Positions 1-7,908 of a stretch of 64,000 bases of DNA are shown piece by piece. Every line of letters starts with the position of its first letter. Position 1 is the stretch's first letter. The notes beneath the pieces were generated by a model. That model did no database searches. It saw nothing but the letters and a program-made list of their open reading frames with translations, and was not told the DNA's origin. A program made the position numbers and the translations under genes. The stretch is from Falsiroseomonas sp050563535. Its GTDB lineage: Bacteria; Pseudomonadota; Alphaproteobacteria; Acetobacterales; Acetobacteraceae. The stretch spans positions 248,001-312,000 of the forward strand of contig NZ_JBNXUO010000001.1 in assembly GCF_050563535.1 (NCBI RefSeq). Reading direction: 5' to 3'.

Positions 1-2385
1 GCCTTCTGGGGCACCAACTCGGTCGACCACCAGGCGCGCATCTGCCACTCCACCACGGTGGCGGGCGTGGCCAACACCTGGGGCTACGGCGCGCAGACCA
101 ACAGCTACAACGACATCCGCAATTCCAGGACCATGATCATCATGGGCGGGAATCCGGCGGAAGCGCATCCGGTGAGCCTCCAGCACGTCCTGTCGGGCAA
201 GGAGCGGAACCGGGCCAACCTCATCGTCATCGATCCGCGCTACACGCGCACCGCCGCGCATGCGAACGAGTATGTCCGCATCCGCCCGGGCACCGACATC
301 CCGGTGATCTGGGGCATGCTGTGGCACATCTTCCAGAATGGCTGGGAGGACAAGGAGTTCATCCGCCAGCGGGTCTTCGGCATGGACGAGGTCCGCGCCG
401 AGGTCGCCAAGTGGACCCCGCAGGAGGTCGAGCGCGTCACCGGCGTGCCGGGTGACCAGCTGCGGAAGGTGGCGCAGATGTTCGCCACCCAGAAGCCCGC
501 GACGCTGATCTGGTGCATGGGCGCGACGCAGAAGACGGTCGGCACCGCCAATGTCCGCGCCTATTCCATCCTGCTGCTGGCCACCGGCAATGTCGGCGCC
601 GAGGGCACGGGCGCCAACATCTTCCGCGGCCATTGCAACGTGCAGGGCGCGTCCGACTTCGGGCTCGATGTCGGCACGCTGCCGGCCTATTACGGCCTGG
701 ACGAGACGGCGTGGCGCCACTGGTCGCGCGTCTGGGGCATGTCCTTCGAGGACATGCGCGCGCGCTTCGACACGCCGCAGATGATGAACACGCCCGGCAT
801 CCCGTCCACCCGCTACCTGGACGCGGTGCTGCTGCCCCGCGACCAGGTGCAGCAGAAGGACAACACCAAGGGCATGATCGTCTTCGGCCACGGCGGCAAC
901 ACCGTGACCCGCATGCCCGAGGCCGCGCGCGCGCTGGAGGCGCTGGAACTGCTGGTGGTCGCCGACCCGCACCCCACCACCTTCGCGATGCAGTCCGGCC
1001 GGCGCAACGACACCTACCTCCTGCCGATCTGCACGCAGTTCGAATGCGACGGCAGCCGCACCTCCTCCAACCGGTCGGTCCAGTGGGGATCGAAGGTCGT
1101 CAACCCGATCTTCGAGAGCCGCACGGACTACGAGGTGATGTACCGCCTCGCCGGCGCGCTCGACGCGGCGGCGGCGCGGCAGGGGCAGCCGGTCCGCTTC
1201 CAGGCCGACATGTTCAAGGCCTTCGAGATCCGCGACAACGCGCCGACGGCCGAGAGCATCCTGCGCGAGATCAACCGCGGCGCCTGGGGCAGCGGCTATT
1301 CCGGTATCAGCCCGGAACGGCTGAAGCTGCACCAGCAGCACCAGGACAAGTTCGACCTGGTGACGCTGCGCGCCCGCGCCGACGCGCCGGCCGAGATCCG
1401 CGGCGACTACTACGGCCTGCCCTGGCCCTGCTGGGGCACGCCGGAGATGCGCCACCCCGGCAGCCACATCCTCTACAACACGAACCTGCACGTGAAGGAG
1501 GGCGGCGGCAGCTTCCGCCCGCGCTTCGGCGTGGAGCGCAACGGCACGACGCTGCTGGCGGAGGGGTCCTGGTCCAAGGGCTCCGACATCCAGGACGGCT
1601 ATCCGGAATTCACCGTGGCGGTGCTGAAGCGGCTTGGCTGGTACGACGAGCTGACGGCGGCGGAGAAGGCCTCCATCGCGGAAGTCGGCACCGGCCTCGG
1701 CGGCGAGGACCGGGTGTCCTGGATGACGGATATGTCGGCCGGCATCATCCGGGTTGCGCTGGAACACGGCTGCTCGCCCTTCGGGAACGGCAAGGCCCGC
1801 GCGGTGGCGTGGAACCTGCCCGACCCGGTGCCCGTCCACCGCGAGCCGATCTACACGCCGCGCACCGACCTGCTCGCGCAGTATCCGACCCTGCCGGACC
1901 GCCGCGGCTTCCGCCTGCCGCATCTCGGCCAGTCCGTGCAGAACCGCTCGCGCGAGGTGGCGCGGGACTTCCCGATCGTGCTGACCTCCGGCCGCCTGGT
2001 CGAATACGAGGGCGGCGGCGAGGAGACGCGGTCGAACAAGTGGCTCGCCGAGCTGCAGCAGGACATGTTCGTCGAGATCAACCCGCGCGACGCGGCCGAA
2101 CGCAACATCCGCGACGGCCAGTGGGTGTGGGTCTCAGGGCCCGAGAACAATGCCCGCGCGCGGGTGAAGGCGCTGGTGACGGAACGCGTGGGGCGCGGCG
2201 TCGCCTTCATGCCCTTCCATTTCGGCGGCTGGTTCCAGGGCGAGGACCGGCGCGCGCGCTACCCGCGCGGCGCGGACCCGATCGTGCTCGGCGAATCGGT
2301 GAACGTCCTGACCACCTACGGCTACGACCCGGTGACCTTCATGCAGGAAACGAAGGTCACGCTCTGCCAGATCCGTGCGGCTTGA
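1..2385 (+). CDS. Formate dehydrogenase catalytic (alpha) subunit, molybdopterin-dependent; 5' end outside window
   Basis: Catalytic subunit of a membrane-bound formate dehydrogenase (formate to CO2, two electrons passed to the Fe-S subunit). The frame is open from base 1 with no start, so the N-terminal 4Fe-4S domain lies upstream. The first visible residues match the active-site region of FdnG/FdhA: Q-A-R-I-C-H at residues 11-16 places a Cys (codon 43-45) where E. coli FdnG has selenocysteine, followed by the conserved His. Further on are MGGNPAEAHPV and VIDPRYTRTA, typical of the molybdopterin-binding domains, and a C-terminal molydopterin dinucleotide-binding domain (LTSGRLVEYEGGGEETRSNK area). 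The next gene, the Fe-S subunit, starts 15 bp after the stop. The run of subunits and cofactor genes that follows fits an FDH3-type (FdhABC) enzyme; the metal (Mo or W) cannot be told from sequence. Confidence 0.93.
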   Translation, partial: AFWGTNSVDHQARICHSTTVAGVANTWGYGAQTNSYNDIRNSRTMIIMGGNPAEAHPVSLQHVLSGKERNRANLIVIDPRYTRTAAHANEYVRIRPGTDIPVIWGMLWHIFQNGWEDKEFIRQRVFGMDEVRAEVAKWTPQEVERVTGVPGDQLRKVAQMFATQKPATLIWCMGATQKTVGTANVRAYSILLLATGNVGAEGTGANIFRGHCNVQGASDFGLDVGTLPAYYGLDETAWRHWSRVWGMSFEDMRARFDTPQMMNTPGIPSTRYLDAVLLPRDQVQQKDNTKGMIVFGHGGNTVTRMPEAARALEALELLVVADPHPTTFAMQSGRRNDTYLLPICTQFECDGSRTSSNRSVQWGSKVVNPIFESRTDYEVMYRLAGALDAAAARQGQPVRFQADMFKAFEIRDNAPTAESILREINRGAWGSGYSGISPERLKLHQQHQDKFDLVTLRARADAPAEIRGDYYGLPWPCWGTPEMRHPGSHILYNTNLHVKEGGGSFRPRFGVERNGTTLLAEGSWSKGSDIQDGYPEFTVAVLKRLGWYDELTAAEKASIAEVGTGLGGEDRVSWMTDMSAGIIRVALEHGCSPFGNGKARAVAWNLPDPVPVHREPIYTPRTDLLAQYPTLPDRRGFRLPHLGQSVQNRSREVARDFPIVLTSGRLVEYEGGGEETRSNKWLAELQQDMFVEINPRDAAERNIRDGQWVWVSGPENNARARVKALVTERVGRGVAFMPFHFGGWFQGEDRRARYPRGADPIVLGESVNVLTTYGYDPVTFMQETKVTLCQIRAA

Positions 2386-2400
2386 GGGGGAGCACGAACC

Positions 2401-2997
2401 ATGGCCCGCATGAAGTTCCTCTGCGACAGCGACCGTTGCATCGAGTGCAACGCCTGCGTCACCGCCTGCAAGAACGAGCACGAGGTGCCCTGGGGCATCA
2501 ACCGGCGCCGCGTCGTCACCATCAATGACGGCAAGCCCGGCGAACGCTCGATCTCGATGGCCTGCATGCACTGCACCGACGCGCCCTGCGCGGCGGTGTG
2601 CCCGACCTCGTGCTTCTACACGACCGCGGATGCGATCGTGCTGCACGACAAGGACACCTGCATCGGCTGCGGCTATTGCTTCTACGCCTGCCCCTTCGGC
2701 GCGCCGCAGTATCCGCGCGTCGGCAACTTCGGCAGCCGCGGCAAGATGGACAAGTGCACCTACTGCGCGGGCGGCCCGCAGGCGGACAATGCCAGCGTGG
2801 AATACGTGCAGTACGGCGCGAACCGCCTGGCGGAAGGCAAGCTCCCGATCTGCGCCGAGATGTGCTCGACCAAGGCGCTGCTCGCCGGTGACGGCGACAT
2901 GATCGCCAGCATCTACCGCGAACGCGTCCAGCGCCGCGGCTATGGCGCCGGCGCCTGGGGCTGGCGCACCGCCTACAAGGAAACGCTCAGCGTCTGA
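2401..2997 (+). CDS. fdh3B: Formate dehydrogenase iron-sulfur (beta) subunit, FDH3 type
   Basis: Electron-transfer subunit of 198 residues carrying four ferredoxin-like cysteine clusters: CIECNACVTACKN near residue 14, CMHCTDAPCAAVCP near 58, CIGCGYCFYACPFG near 84, and a mixed pair CTYC...CAEMC from about 120 to 160. It shuttles electrons from the molybdopterin subunit to the membrane cytochrome b. It has no C-terminal transmembrane anchor, unlike E. coli FdnH, and its short length fits the FDH3 beta family. The start ATG follows a GGGGAG ribosome site, 15 bp after the alpha-subunit stop, so the two are co-transcribed. Confidence 0.93.
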   Translation: MARMKFLCDSDRCIECNACVTACKNEHEVPWGINRRRVVTINDGKPGERSISMACMHCTDAPCAAVCPTSCFYTTADAIVLHDKDTCIGCGYCFYACPFGAPQYPRVGNFGSRGKMDKCTYCAGGPQADNASVEYVQYGANRLAEGKLPICAEMCSTKALLAGDGDMIASIYRERVQRRGYGAGAWGWRTAYKETLSV

Positions 2998-3052
2998 GGA
3001 TACGGGGCAGGGGGTGCGGCGACGCACCCCCGGTCTTCCTGGGGGAACACAG

Positions 3053-4081
3053 ATGATCGCACGCATCCTCGCCGCGCTGGCGCTGGCCGTCACACTCGGC
3101 CTCGCCACGCCGGCCGCCGTCGCGCAGCCGGTGGGCGGCCCGGTGGTCGGCACGCCGACCAACCCGGTCGCGCCCAACGCCACGGCCGACGAACTCGAAC
3201 TGCAGAAGGCGCTGACCGGCGGCCGCATCGCCGGACGCGGCACCATCCCGGACACGCAGGCGGCCAGCCTGATCCAGCCCGCCGGGCGCGACTGGCGCGA
3301 CTTCCACAACCGCACCCTGACCTGGGTCGGCGGCATCGCCGTGCTCGGCATGGTCGCCATCATCGCGGTCTTCTACTTCAGCAAGGGCCGCATCGGCATC
3401 GATGGCGGGCGGTCCGGCCGGACCATCCAGCGCTTCAACCTGTTCGAGCGCGCGGCCCACTGGATGACGGCGACGACCTTCATCGTGCTCGCGCTCACCG
3501 GCCTGAACCTGACCTTCGGCCGCTACCTGCTGCTGCCGCTGATCGGGCCGGAAGCCTTCGCGACGCTGGCGGCCTGGGGGAAGATCTCGCACAACTACCT
3601 GGCCTTCCCCTTCACGCTCGGCATCGTGCTGCTGCTGCTGATCTGGGTGAAGGACAACATCCCGAACAAGGTGGACATCGCCTGGTTCGCCAGCGGCGGC
3701 GGGCTGCTGGGCAAGGGGCATCCGGCGGCGGGCCGCTTCAACGGCGGCCAGAAGATGGTGTTCTGGATCACCGTCATCGGCGGCACGCTGGTCGCCGTCT
3801 CCGGCTATGTCCTGATCTTCCCCTTCTGGGCCACCGACATCGCCGGGCAGCAGCTGGCGCACATCGTCCACGGCGTCGTGTCGGTGCTGATGATCGCGGC
3901 GATGATCGGCCACATCTACATCGGCTCCGTCGGGATGGAGGGCGCGTTCGATGCGATGGGCTCCGGCCAGGTGGACCTGAACTGGGCCAAGGAACACCAC
4001 AGCCTCTGGGTCGAGGAGGAGATGTCGAAGGCCCGCCAGACCGTCGCCCCGCCCGGCGCGAAGGTCGCCGGCGCGGACTGA
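3053..4081 (+). CDS. Formate dehydrogenase gamma subunit (cytochrome b556)
   Basis: Membrane cytochrome b of 342 residues that would pass electrons from formate to quinone. Residues 1-24 look like a cleavable signal peptide (ends AVAQP). One hydrophobic helix follows near residue 90-110, then a cytochrome b561-like core with candidate heme ligands in ERAAHWMT, KISHNYLAF and LAHIVHGVVSVLM...GHIYIG. An upstream in-frame start at 2942 would overlap the beta subunit; ATG 3053 is preferred because it follows GGGGGAAC and creates a proper signal peptide. It lies 55 bp after the beta-subunit stop and is followed by a strong hairpin with a T tract, so it probably ends the structural operon. Confidence 0.92.
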   Translation: MIARILAALALAVTLGLATPAAVAQPVGGPVVGTPTNPVAPNATADELELQKALTGGRIAGRGTIPDTQAASLIQPAGRDWRDFHNRTLTWVGGIAVLGMVAIIAVFYFSKGRIGIDGGRSGRTIQRFNLFERAAHWMTATTFIVLALTGLNLTFGRYLLLPLIGPEAFATLAAWGKISHNYLAFPFTLGIVLLLLIWVKDNIPNKVDIAWFASGGGLLGKGHPAAGRFNGGQKMVFWITVIGGTLVAVSGYVLIFPFWATDIAGQQLAHIVHGVVSVLMIAAMIGHIYIGSVGMEGAFDAMGSGQVDLNWAKEHHSLWVEEEMSKARQTVAPPGAKVAGAD

Positions 4082-4107
4082 CCCGCGCGACCCTCGATCG
4101 CTGCCTC

Positions 4108-4143
4108 GCCCTCCCCCGCCCTCGGGGGAGGGCTTTCCTTTTT
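4108..4143 (+). terminator. Rho-independent terminator after the formate dehydrogenase operon
   Basis: A perfect 10-bp inverted repeat (GCCCTCCCCC, 4108-4117, with GGGGGAGGGC, 4124-4133) encloses a 6-nt loop and is followed directly by TTTCCTTTTT. It sits 26 bp after the gamma-subunit stop and just before mobB. Some read-through into mobB is likely because only 15 bp separate the T tract from its start. Confidence 0.85.
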
Positions 4144-4157
4144 CGGGAACCCCGCCC

Positions 4158-4676
4158 TTGCGCCTGATCGGACTGGCCGGCTGGAGCGGCGCCGGCAAGA
4201 CCACGCTGATGACGCGCCTGATCCCGGAACTCGCCGGGCGCGGCGTCTCCGTCTCGACGCTCAAGCACGCGCATCACGCCTTCGACATCGACCGTCCCGG
4301 CAAGGACAGCTACGAGCACCGCAGCGCCGGCGCGCGGCAGGTGCTGGTCGCCTCGGCGAAGCGTTGGGCGCTGATGACCGAATTGCGCGACGCGCCGGAG
4401 CCGCCATTGGCGGAACTGCTGCGCCAGCTCTCCCCGGTCGACCTGGTGATCGTGGAAGGCTTCAAGCGCGACGGCCACCCGAAGCTGGAGGTCCACCGCG
4501 CCGCCAACGGCAAGCCCTGGCTGCACCCGGACGACCCCGCCATCGCCGCCATCGCGTCGGATGTCGCCCCGCCATCCGGCCGCCTGCCGCGGGCGCATCT
4601 GGACGGGATCGGGGCGATCGCAGACCTGGTGCTGGCGCATGCGGCGCCGATCGAAGGCTTCCTCGCGCGCGGCTGA
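4158..4676 (+). CDS. mobB: Molybdopterin-guanine dinucleotide biosynthesis adaptor MobB
   Basis: 172-residue P-loop NTPase of the MobB family, an accessory to MobA in attaching GMP to molybdopterin. The Walker A motif G-W-S-G-A-G-K-T-T lies at residues 8-16, and the family pattern STLKHAHHAFDIDRPGKDSYEHRSAGA follows in parts near residue 34-60, with DLVIVEGFKRD near 95. The start is a TTG at 4158, directly before the RLIGLAGWSG strand; no upstream ATG is available in frame after the terminator. Its place between the formate dehydrogenase genes and moeA supports a role in supplying cofactor to that enzyme. Confidence 0.93.
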   Translation: MRLIGLAGWSGAGKTTLMTRLIPELAGRGVSVSTLKHAHHAFDIDRPGKDSYEHRSAGARQVLVASAKRWALMTELRDAPEPPLAELLRQLSPVDLVIVEGFKRDGHPKLEVHRAANGKPWLHPDDPAIAAIASDVAPPSGRLPRAHLDGIGAIADLVLAHAAPIEGFLARG

Positions 4677-4694
4677 CGTGGCATCGGGGCAGCC

Positions 4695-5942
4695 ATGGCC
4701 CAGTTGAGCGACGACTGCTTCGCCTTCGGCGGCAAGCTCCTCTCGGTGGAGGAGGCGCAGGCGCTGATCGCGACCCGCATCCCCGCCCTGCCGGGAAGCG
4801 AAGGGGTGCCCCTGCGCGCCGCCCTCGGCCGCGTGCTGGCGGAGGACCTGCGCGCGCCGGTCGCGCTGCCGCCCTTCTTCAACTCCGCGGTCGACGGCTA
4901 CGCCTTCCGCCATGAAGACCTTGCGGCGGCGGGGGAGACGCGGTTGCCCGTGGCGGCGCGGCTGCAGGCGGGGCAACGCGCCGCACCGGTGGCCCCCGGC
5001 ACGGCGGTCCGCATCTTCACCGGCGCGCCGATGCCGCCCGGCGCCGACACGGTGATGATGCAGGAGGATGCGCGGGAGGAGGGCGGCGCGGTGCTGCTCG
5101 CCGCCGGGCTTGCGCGCGGGGCCAATTGCCGGCCCGCGGGCGAGGATGTGGCGCTGGGCGAGGTCGCGCTGGAGGAGGGGCGGCGCCTGACGGCGCCCGA
5201 TCTCGGCCTGGCCGCCGCGCTCGGCATGGCGGCGCTGCCGGTGCGCCCCCTGCTGCGCGTCGGCGTCTTCTCCACCGGCGACGAACTGGCCGAGCCCGGC
5301 GCCGCGCTCGGCCCCGCGAAGACCTACGACTCGAACCGCTTCACGCTGATGGCGCTGCTCGCCTCGCTGCCCGTCGCGGTGGACGACCTCGGCATCCTGC
5401 CGGACGACGCGGTGGCGACCGCGGCGGCGCTGGCCGGGGCGGCGGCGACGCATGACCTGCTGCTGACCTCGGGCGGCGTCTCGACCGGGGAGGCGGACCA
5501 TGTGAAGGCCGCCATCGAGGGCGGTGGGCGCTTGGTGTTCTGGCGCCTGGCCATCAAGCCAGGTCGGCCCGCGGCGATGGGCCTCATCGCCGGGACGCCG
5601 GTGGTGGGGCTGCCCGGCAACCCCGTGGCGGCGGTGGTCACCTTCCTGCACCTGGCGCGGCCGCTGATCCTGCGCCTGGCCGGCGCGGCAGCCGAAACCC
5701 TGCCGCGCTTCCGGGCGGAAGCGGACTTCGCCTATCGGAAGAAGGCCGGACGGCGCGAATATGTCCGCGTCAGCCTGCTGCCCGGCGCGGCGCTCCCCGT
5801 GGCGCGCAAGTATCCACGGGAAGGGGCGGGGCTGCTCACGTCCCTGACCCAGTCCGACGCCTTCGCCGAACTGCCGGAGGAGGTGACGCAGGTGGCCCCG
5901 GGCGACAGCGTGACGGTGCTGCCCTTCCGTGCGGTGTTCTGA
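4695..5942 (+). CDS. moeA: Molybdopterin molybdotransferase MoeA
   Basis: 415-residue enzyme that inserts molybdate into adenylylated molybdopterin. Landmarks are FFNSAVDGYAF (MoeA N-terminal signature), FTGAPMPPGADTVMMQED, the MoaB/MogA-like domain with STGDEL and TSGGVSTGEADHV, and LPGNPVAAVVTF, followed by a C-terminal beta domain with RKKAGRREYVRV. Length is normal for the family. It starts 18 bp after mobB and both are on +, so they are likely one unit. Confidence 0.95.
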   Translation: MAQLSDDCFAFGGKLLSVEEAQALIATRIPALPGSEGVPLRAALGRVLAEDLRAPVALPPFFNSAVDGYAFRHEDLAAAGETRLPVAARLQAGQRAAPVAPGTAVRIFTGAPMPPGADTVMMQEDAREEGGAVLLAAGLARGANCRPAGEDVALGEVALEEGRRLTAPDLGLAAALGMAALPVRPLLRVGVFSTGDELAEPGAALGPAKTYDSNRFTLMALLASLPVAVDDLGILPDDAVATAAALAGAAATHDLLLTSGGVSTGEADHVKAAIEGGGRLVFWRLAIKPGRPAAMGLIAGTPVVGLPGNPVAAVVTFLHLARPLILRLAGAAAETLPRFRAEADFAYRKKAGRREYVRVSLLPGAALPVARKYPREGAGLLTSLTQSDAFAELPEEVTQVAPGDSVTVLPFRAVF

Positions 5943-5954
5943 GCGCCGGCGGCG

Positions 5955-6080
5955 CTACAGGCGCACGCCTTCGGTCGTGAAGCGCTGCTCGGCGCTCTGC
6001 TGGAAGTTCAGGTCCAGCACGGCATAGGCGCCGAAGGCGATGACGATGGCGGCGACCGCGCCGACGAGAATGGACTTCAT
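5955..6080 (-). CDS. 41-residue single-pass membrane protein, function unknown
   Basis: Very short gene read from ATG 6080 to TAG at 5955. The protein opens with M-K-S-I-L-V-G-A-V-A-A-I-V-I, a helix of about 20 hydrophobic residues, followed by a 20-residue hydrophilic tail ending EQRFTTEGVRL. A GGGGAGA ribosome site precedes the ATG on the minus strand. It sits 12 bp from the convergent moeA stop and 28 bp downstream of mobA. It may be the last gene of an fdhD-mobA transcript. I do not recognise a family; the good ribosome site and membrane topology are the reasons for calling it real. Confidence 0.6.
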   Translation of the reverse strand: MKSILVGAVAAIVIAFGAYAVLDLNFQQSAEQRFTTEGVRL

Positions 6081-6108
6081 GGCGGCGTCTCCCCGGAAAA
6101 GCCGATCC

Positions 6109-6765
6109 TCATTCCTGTATCGTTGCAGCCGGGCCGCGTTGCAAGGGGGCGGCGTCGCCCTGCGCAAGCAGATGCTCCGCCGCCGCCAGGTCCTCGGGGG
6201 CGTTGGCGTTGAAGAAGGGGTCCACGGGCGTTGCGGGCCATTCCGCCGTGGCGCAGCCATGGCGTGCCGTCCAGCGGTCGATCTTGCGCTCGCCACCGGC
6301 CAGCGCGGCGCGCAGGTCGTCGCGCAGCGCCACCGGCCACAGCCCGACCGGCGGATGCGTCCACCCGCCGGAAGCCGCGCAGGCCAGCGCTGCGCCCGCC
6401 GCCGCGCGCGCCGCATGCAGCCGCGCAACCAGGTCCCCCGGGACGAAGGGGGAATCGCCGGGGGCCGAGACCACCCAGGGCAGGTCCGGCCGCCGCGCCG
6501 CCGCCCAGTCCAGCGCGGCGAGGATGCCGGCCAGCGGCCCGGGATGGTCCGGCAGCCCATCCGCCACCACCGCCAGCCCATAGGCTGCGAAGCGTCCCGG
6601 GTCTCCGTTTGCGTTGATGATCACCGCCGCCACCTGCGGCGAGAGCCGCCCGAGAAGGTGGTCCAGCAGCGGCCGCCCGCCGAGCATCCGGAGCGGCTTG
6701 TCGCCGCCGCCCATCCGCCGCGCGAGTCCGCCGGCCAGGACGACGCCCAGCGTGTCATCACGCAT
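6109..6765 (-). CDS. mobA: Molybdenum cofactor guanylyltransferase MobA
   Basis: 218-residue nucleotidyltransferase that joins GMP from GTP to molybdopterin, giving the MGD cofactor used by formate dehydrogenase. The N-terminal signature L-A-G-G...R-M-G-G-G-D-K-P-L is at residues 10-25, followed by the Rossmann-type core (VSAPGDSPFVP, the family's DxP metal/GTP site region) and FFNANAPEDLAAAE near the C-terminus. The start is ATG 6765, which overlaps the last 8 bp of fdhD, indicating translational coupling. Confidence 0.94.
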   Translation of the reverse strand: MRDDTLGVVLAGGLARRMGGGDKPLRMLGGRPLLDHLLGRLSPQVAAVIINANGDPGRFAAYGLAVVADGLPDHPGPLAGILAALDWAAARRPDLPWVVSAPGDSPFVPGDLVARLHAARAAAGAALACAASGGWTHPPVGLWPVALRDDLRAALAGGERKIDRWTARHGCATAEWPATPVDPFFNANAPEDLAAAEHLLAQGDAAPLQRGPAATIQE

Positions 6766-7657
6766 CGTCGGACCCCGCCATCGCCTCGGCGCTGTTCTTG
6801 CGCCAGTGCTTCGCGCTCTCCTCCGCCACATAGGCGAGGTCGGCGTCGAACACGATGCGCTGCTCCCCCGCCAGCGCGACGAAGCGCTTGCCCTTGCAGC
6901 GGCCGATGAGGGTCAGGTTCGCCTCCCGCGCCAGCTCCACCCCCCAGGCGGTGAAGCCGGAACGGCTGACGAGGATGGGGATGCCCATCCGCACCGTCTT
7001 GATGACCATTTCCGAGGTGAGGCGGCCGGTGGTGTAGAACAGCTTGTCCTCCGGCGCCTCGCCGTTGCGGAACATCCAGCCCGCGATCTTGTCCACCGCG
7101 TTGTGGCGGCCGACATCCTCCATGTAGACCACCGGCTCGTCGCCGCGGCAGAGCGCGCAGCCATGGATCGCCCCCGCCTCGAGATAGAGGCTCGGCAGCG
7201 TGTTGATGCGGTGGAGCAGGCGATAGAGGTCCGAGGTGCGCAGCCGCGCGGCTTCCGGCAGCCGCACGCCCGCGAAGTCCTCCATCAGGTCGCCGAAGGC
7301 GGTGCCCTGCGCGCAGCCCGAGGTCAGGGTCTTCTTCTTCAGCTTCTGCTCGAAATCCGTGCCGCGCTCGGTCCGCACCACCGCCACCTGCAGGTCGTCG
7401 TCGTAGTCGATGGCGGTCACGCGGTCGTCGCGCCGCAGCATCCCCTGGTTCAGCAGGTAGCCGATGGCCAGGTCCTCGGGCCGGTCGAGGATCGTCATCA
7501 TCGTGACGATCTCCTGGCCGTTGAGGTAGAGCGTCAGCGGCCGCTCGACCGTCACCGCGGTCTCGATCCGTGCGCCGGTGTGGTCGATGCCGGTCACGCG
7601 GCGCGTCAGGCGCGGATCGGACGGGTCGGGCTGGACGCGGAGGGCGGGATTCTGCAT
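6758..7657 (-). CDS. fdhD: Formate dehydrogenase accessory sulfurtransferase FdhD
   Basis: 299-residue FdhD/NarQ family protein, which transfers sulfur to the Mo/W cofactor so that formate dehydrogenase becomes active. Family signatures are VERPLTLYLNG, MTILDRPEDLAIGYLL and the strongly conserved EDVGRHNAVDK, then SRSGFTAWGVELA. The loop equivalent to the E. coli C-x-x-C appears here as S-G-C-A-Q-G (Cys115); a separate C-A-L-C pair is at 167-170. ATG 7657 is preferred over an upstream extension to 7819 because the family begins near this point. It is transcribed divergently from the LuxR-type gene, with mobA coupled downstream. Confidence 0.93.
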   Translation of the reverse strand: MQNPALRVQPDPSDPRLTRRVTGIDHTGARIETAVTVERPLTLYLNGQEIVTMMTILDRPEDLAIGYLLNQGMLRRDDRVTAIDYDDDLQVAVVRTERGTDFEQKLKKKTLTSGCAQGTAFGDLMEDFAGVRLPEAARLRTSDLYRLLHRINTLPSLYLEAGAIHGCALCRGDEPVVYMEDVGRHNAVDKIAGWMFRNGEAPEDKLFYTTGRLTSEMVIKTVRMGIPILVSRSGFTAWGVELAREANLTLIGRCKGKRFVALAGEQRIVFDADLAYVAEESAKHWRKNSAEAMAGSDDA

Positions 7658-7801
7658 GCGCAGCAGGGTGGGGAGCGGCGTGGCGGCCCGCAAGCCGGCC
7701 CGGCGCGATCCCGCCTGAAAGCCGGCGCGCTCCGGTGCAACACCTGGCTGCGGATTCCACCTCCAGGGTGAGAACGCCTGTTCTTTTCCCCGGCACGGGT
7801 G

Positions 7802-7844
7802 TATAGGATGGTTGCACATCGTCGCCAGATTGATATGACGATGT
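7802..7844. promoter_or_regulatory. Candidate operator: 8-bp inverted repeat in the fdhD / LuxR-type intergenic region
   Basis: ACATCGTC (7816-7823) and GACGATGT (7837-7844) form a perfect inverted repeat with a 13-bp spacer, in a 251-bp region between divergent fdhD and the LuxR-type regulator. A TATAGGAT sequence, possible -10 element, lies at 7802-7809. The symmetry and position suit a dimeric regulator, possibly the adjacent one. That link is inference. Confidence 0.45.
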
Positions 7845-7908
7845 ACTGAATTCCCCCGGCGAGTTCCAAACCGATCCCCCAGTCCGGCCCCTTCGGGAAG
7901 CGGCGCGC

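Noticed and set aside
40..60. Possible selenocysteine site in formate dehydrogenase
   Set aside because: The codon at that position is TGC (Cys), so no UGA recoding is needed.
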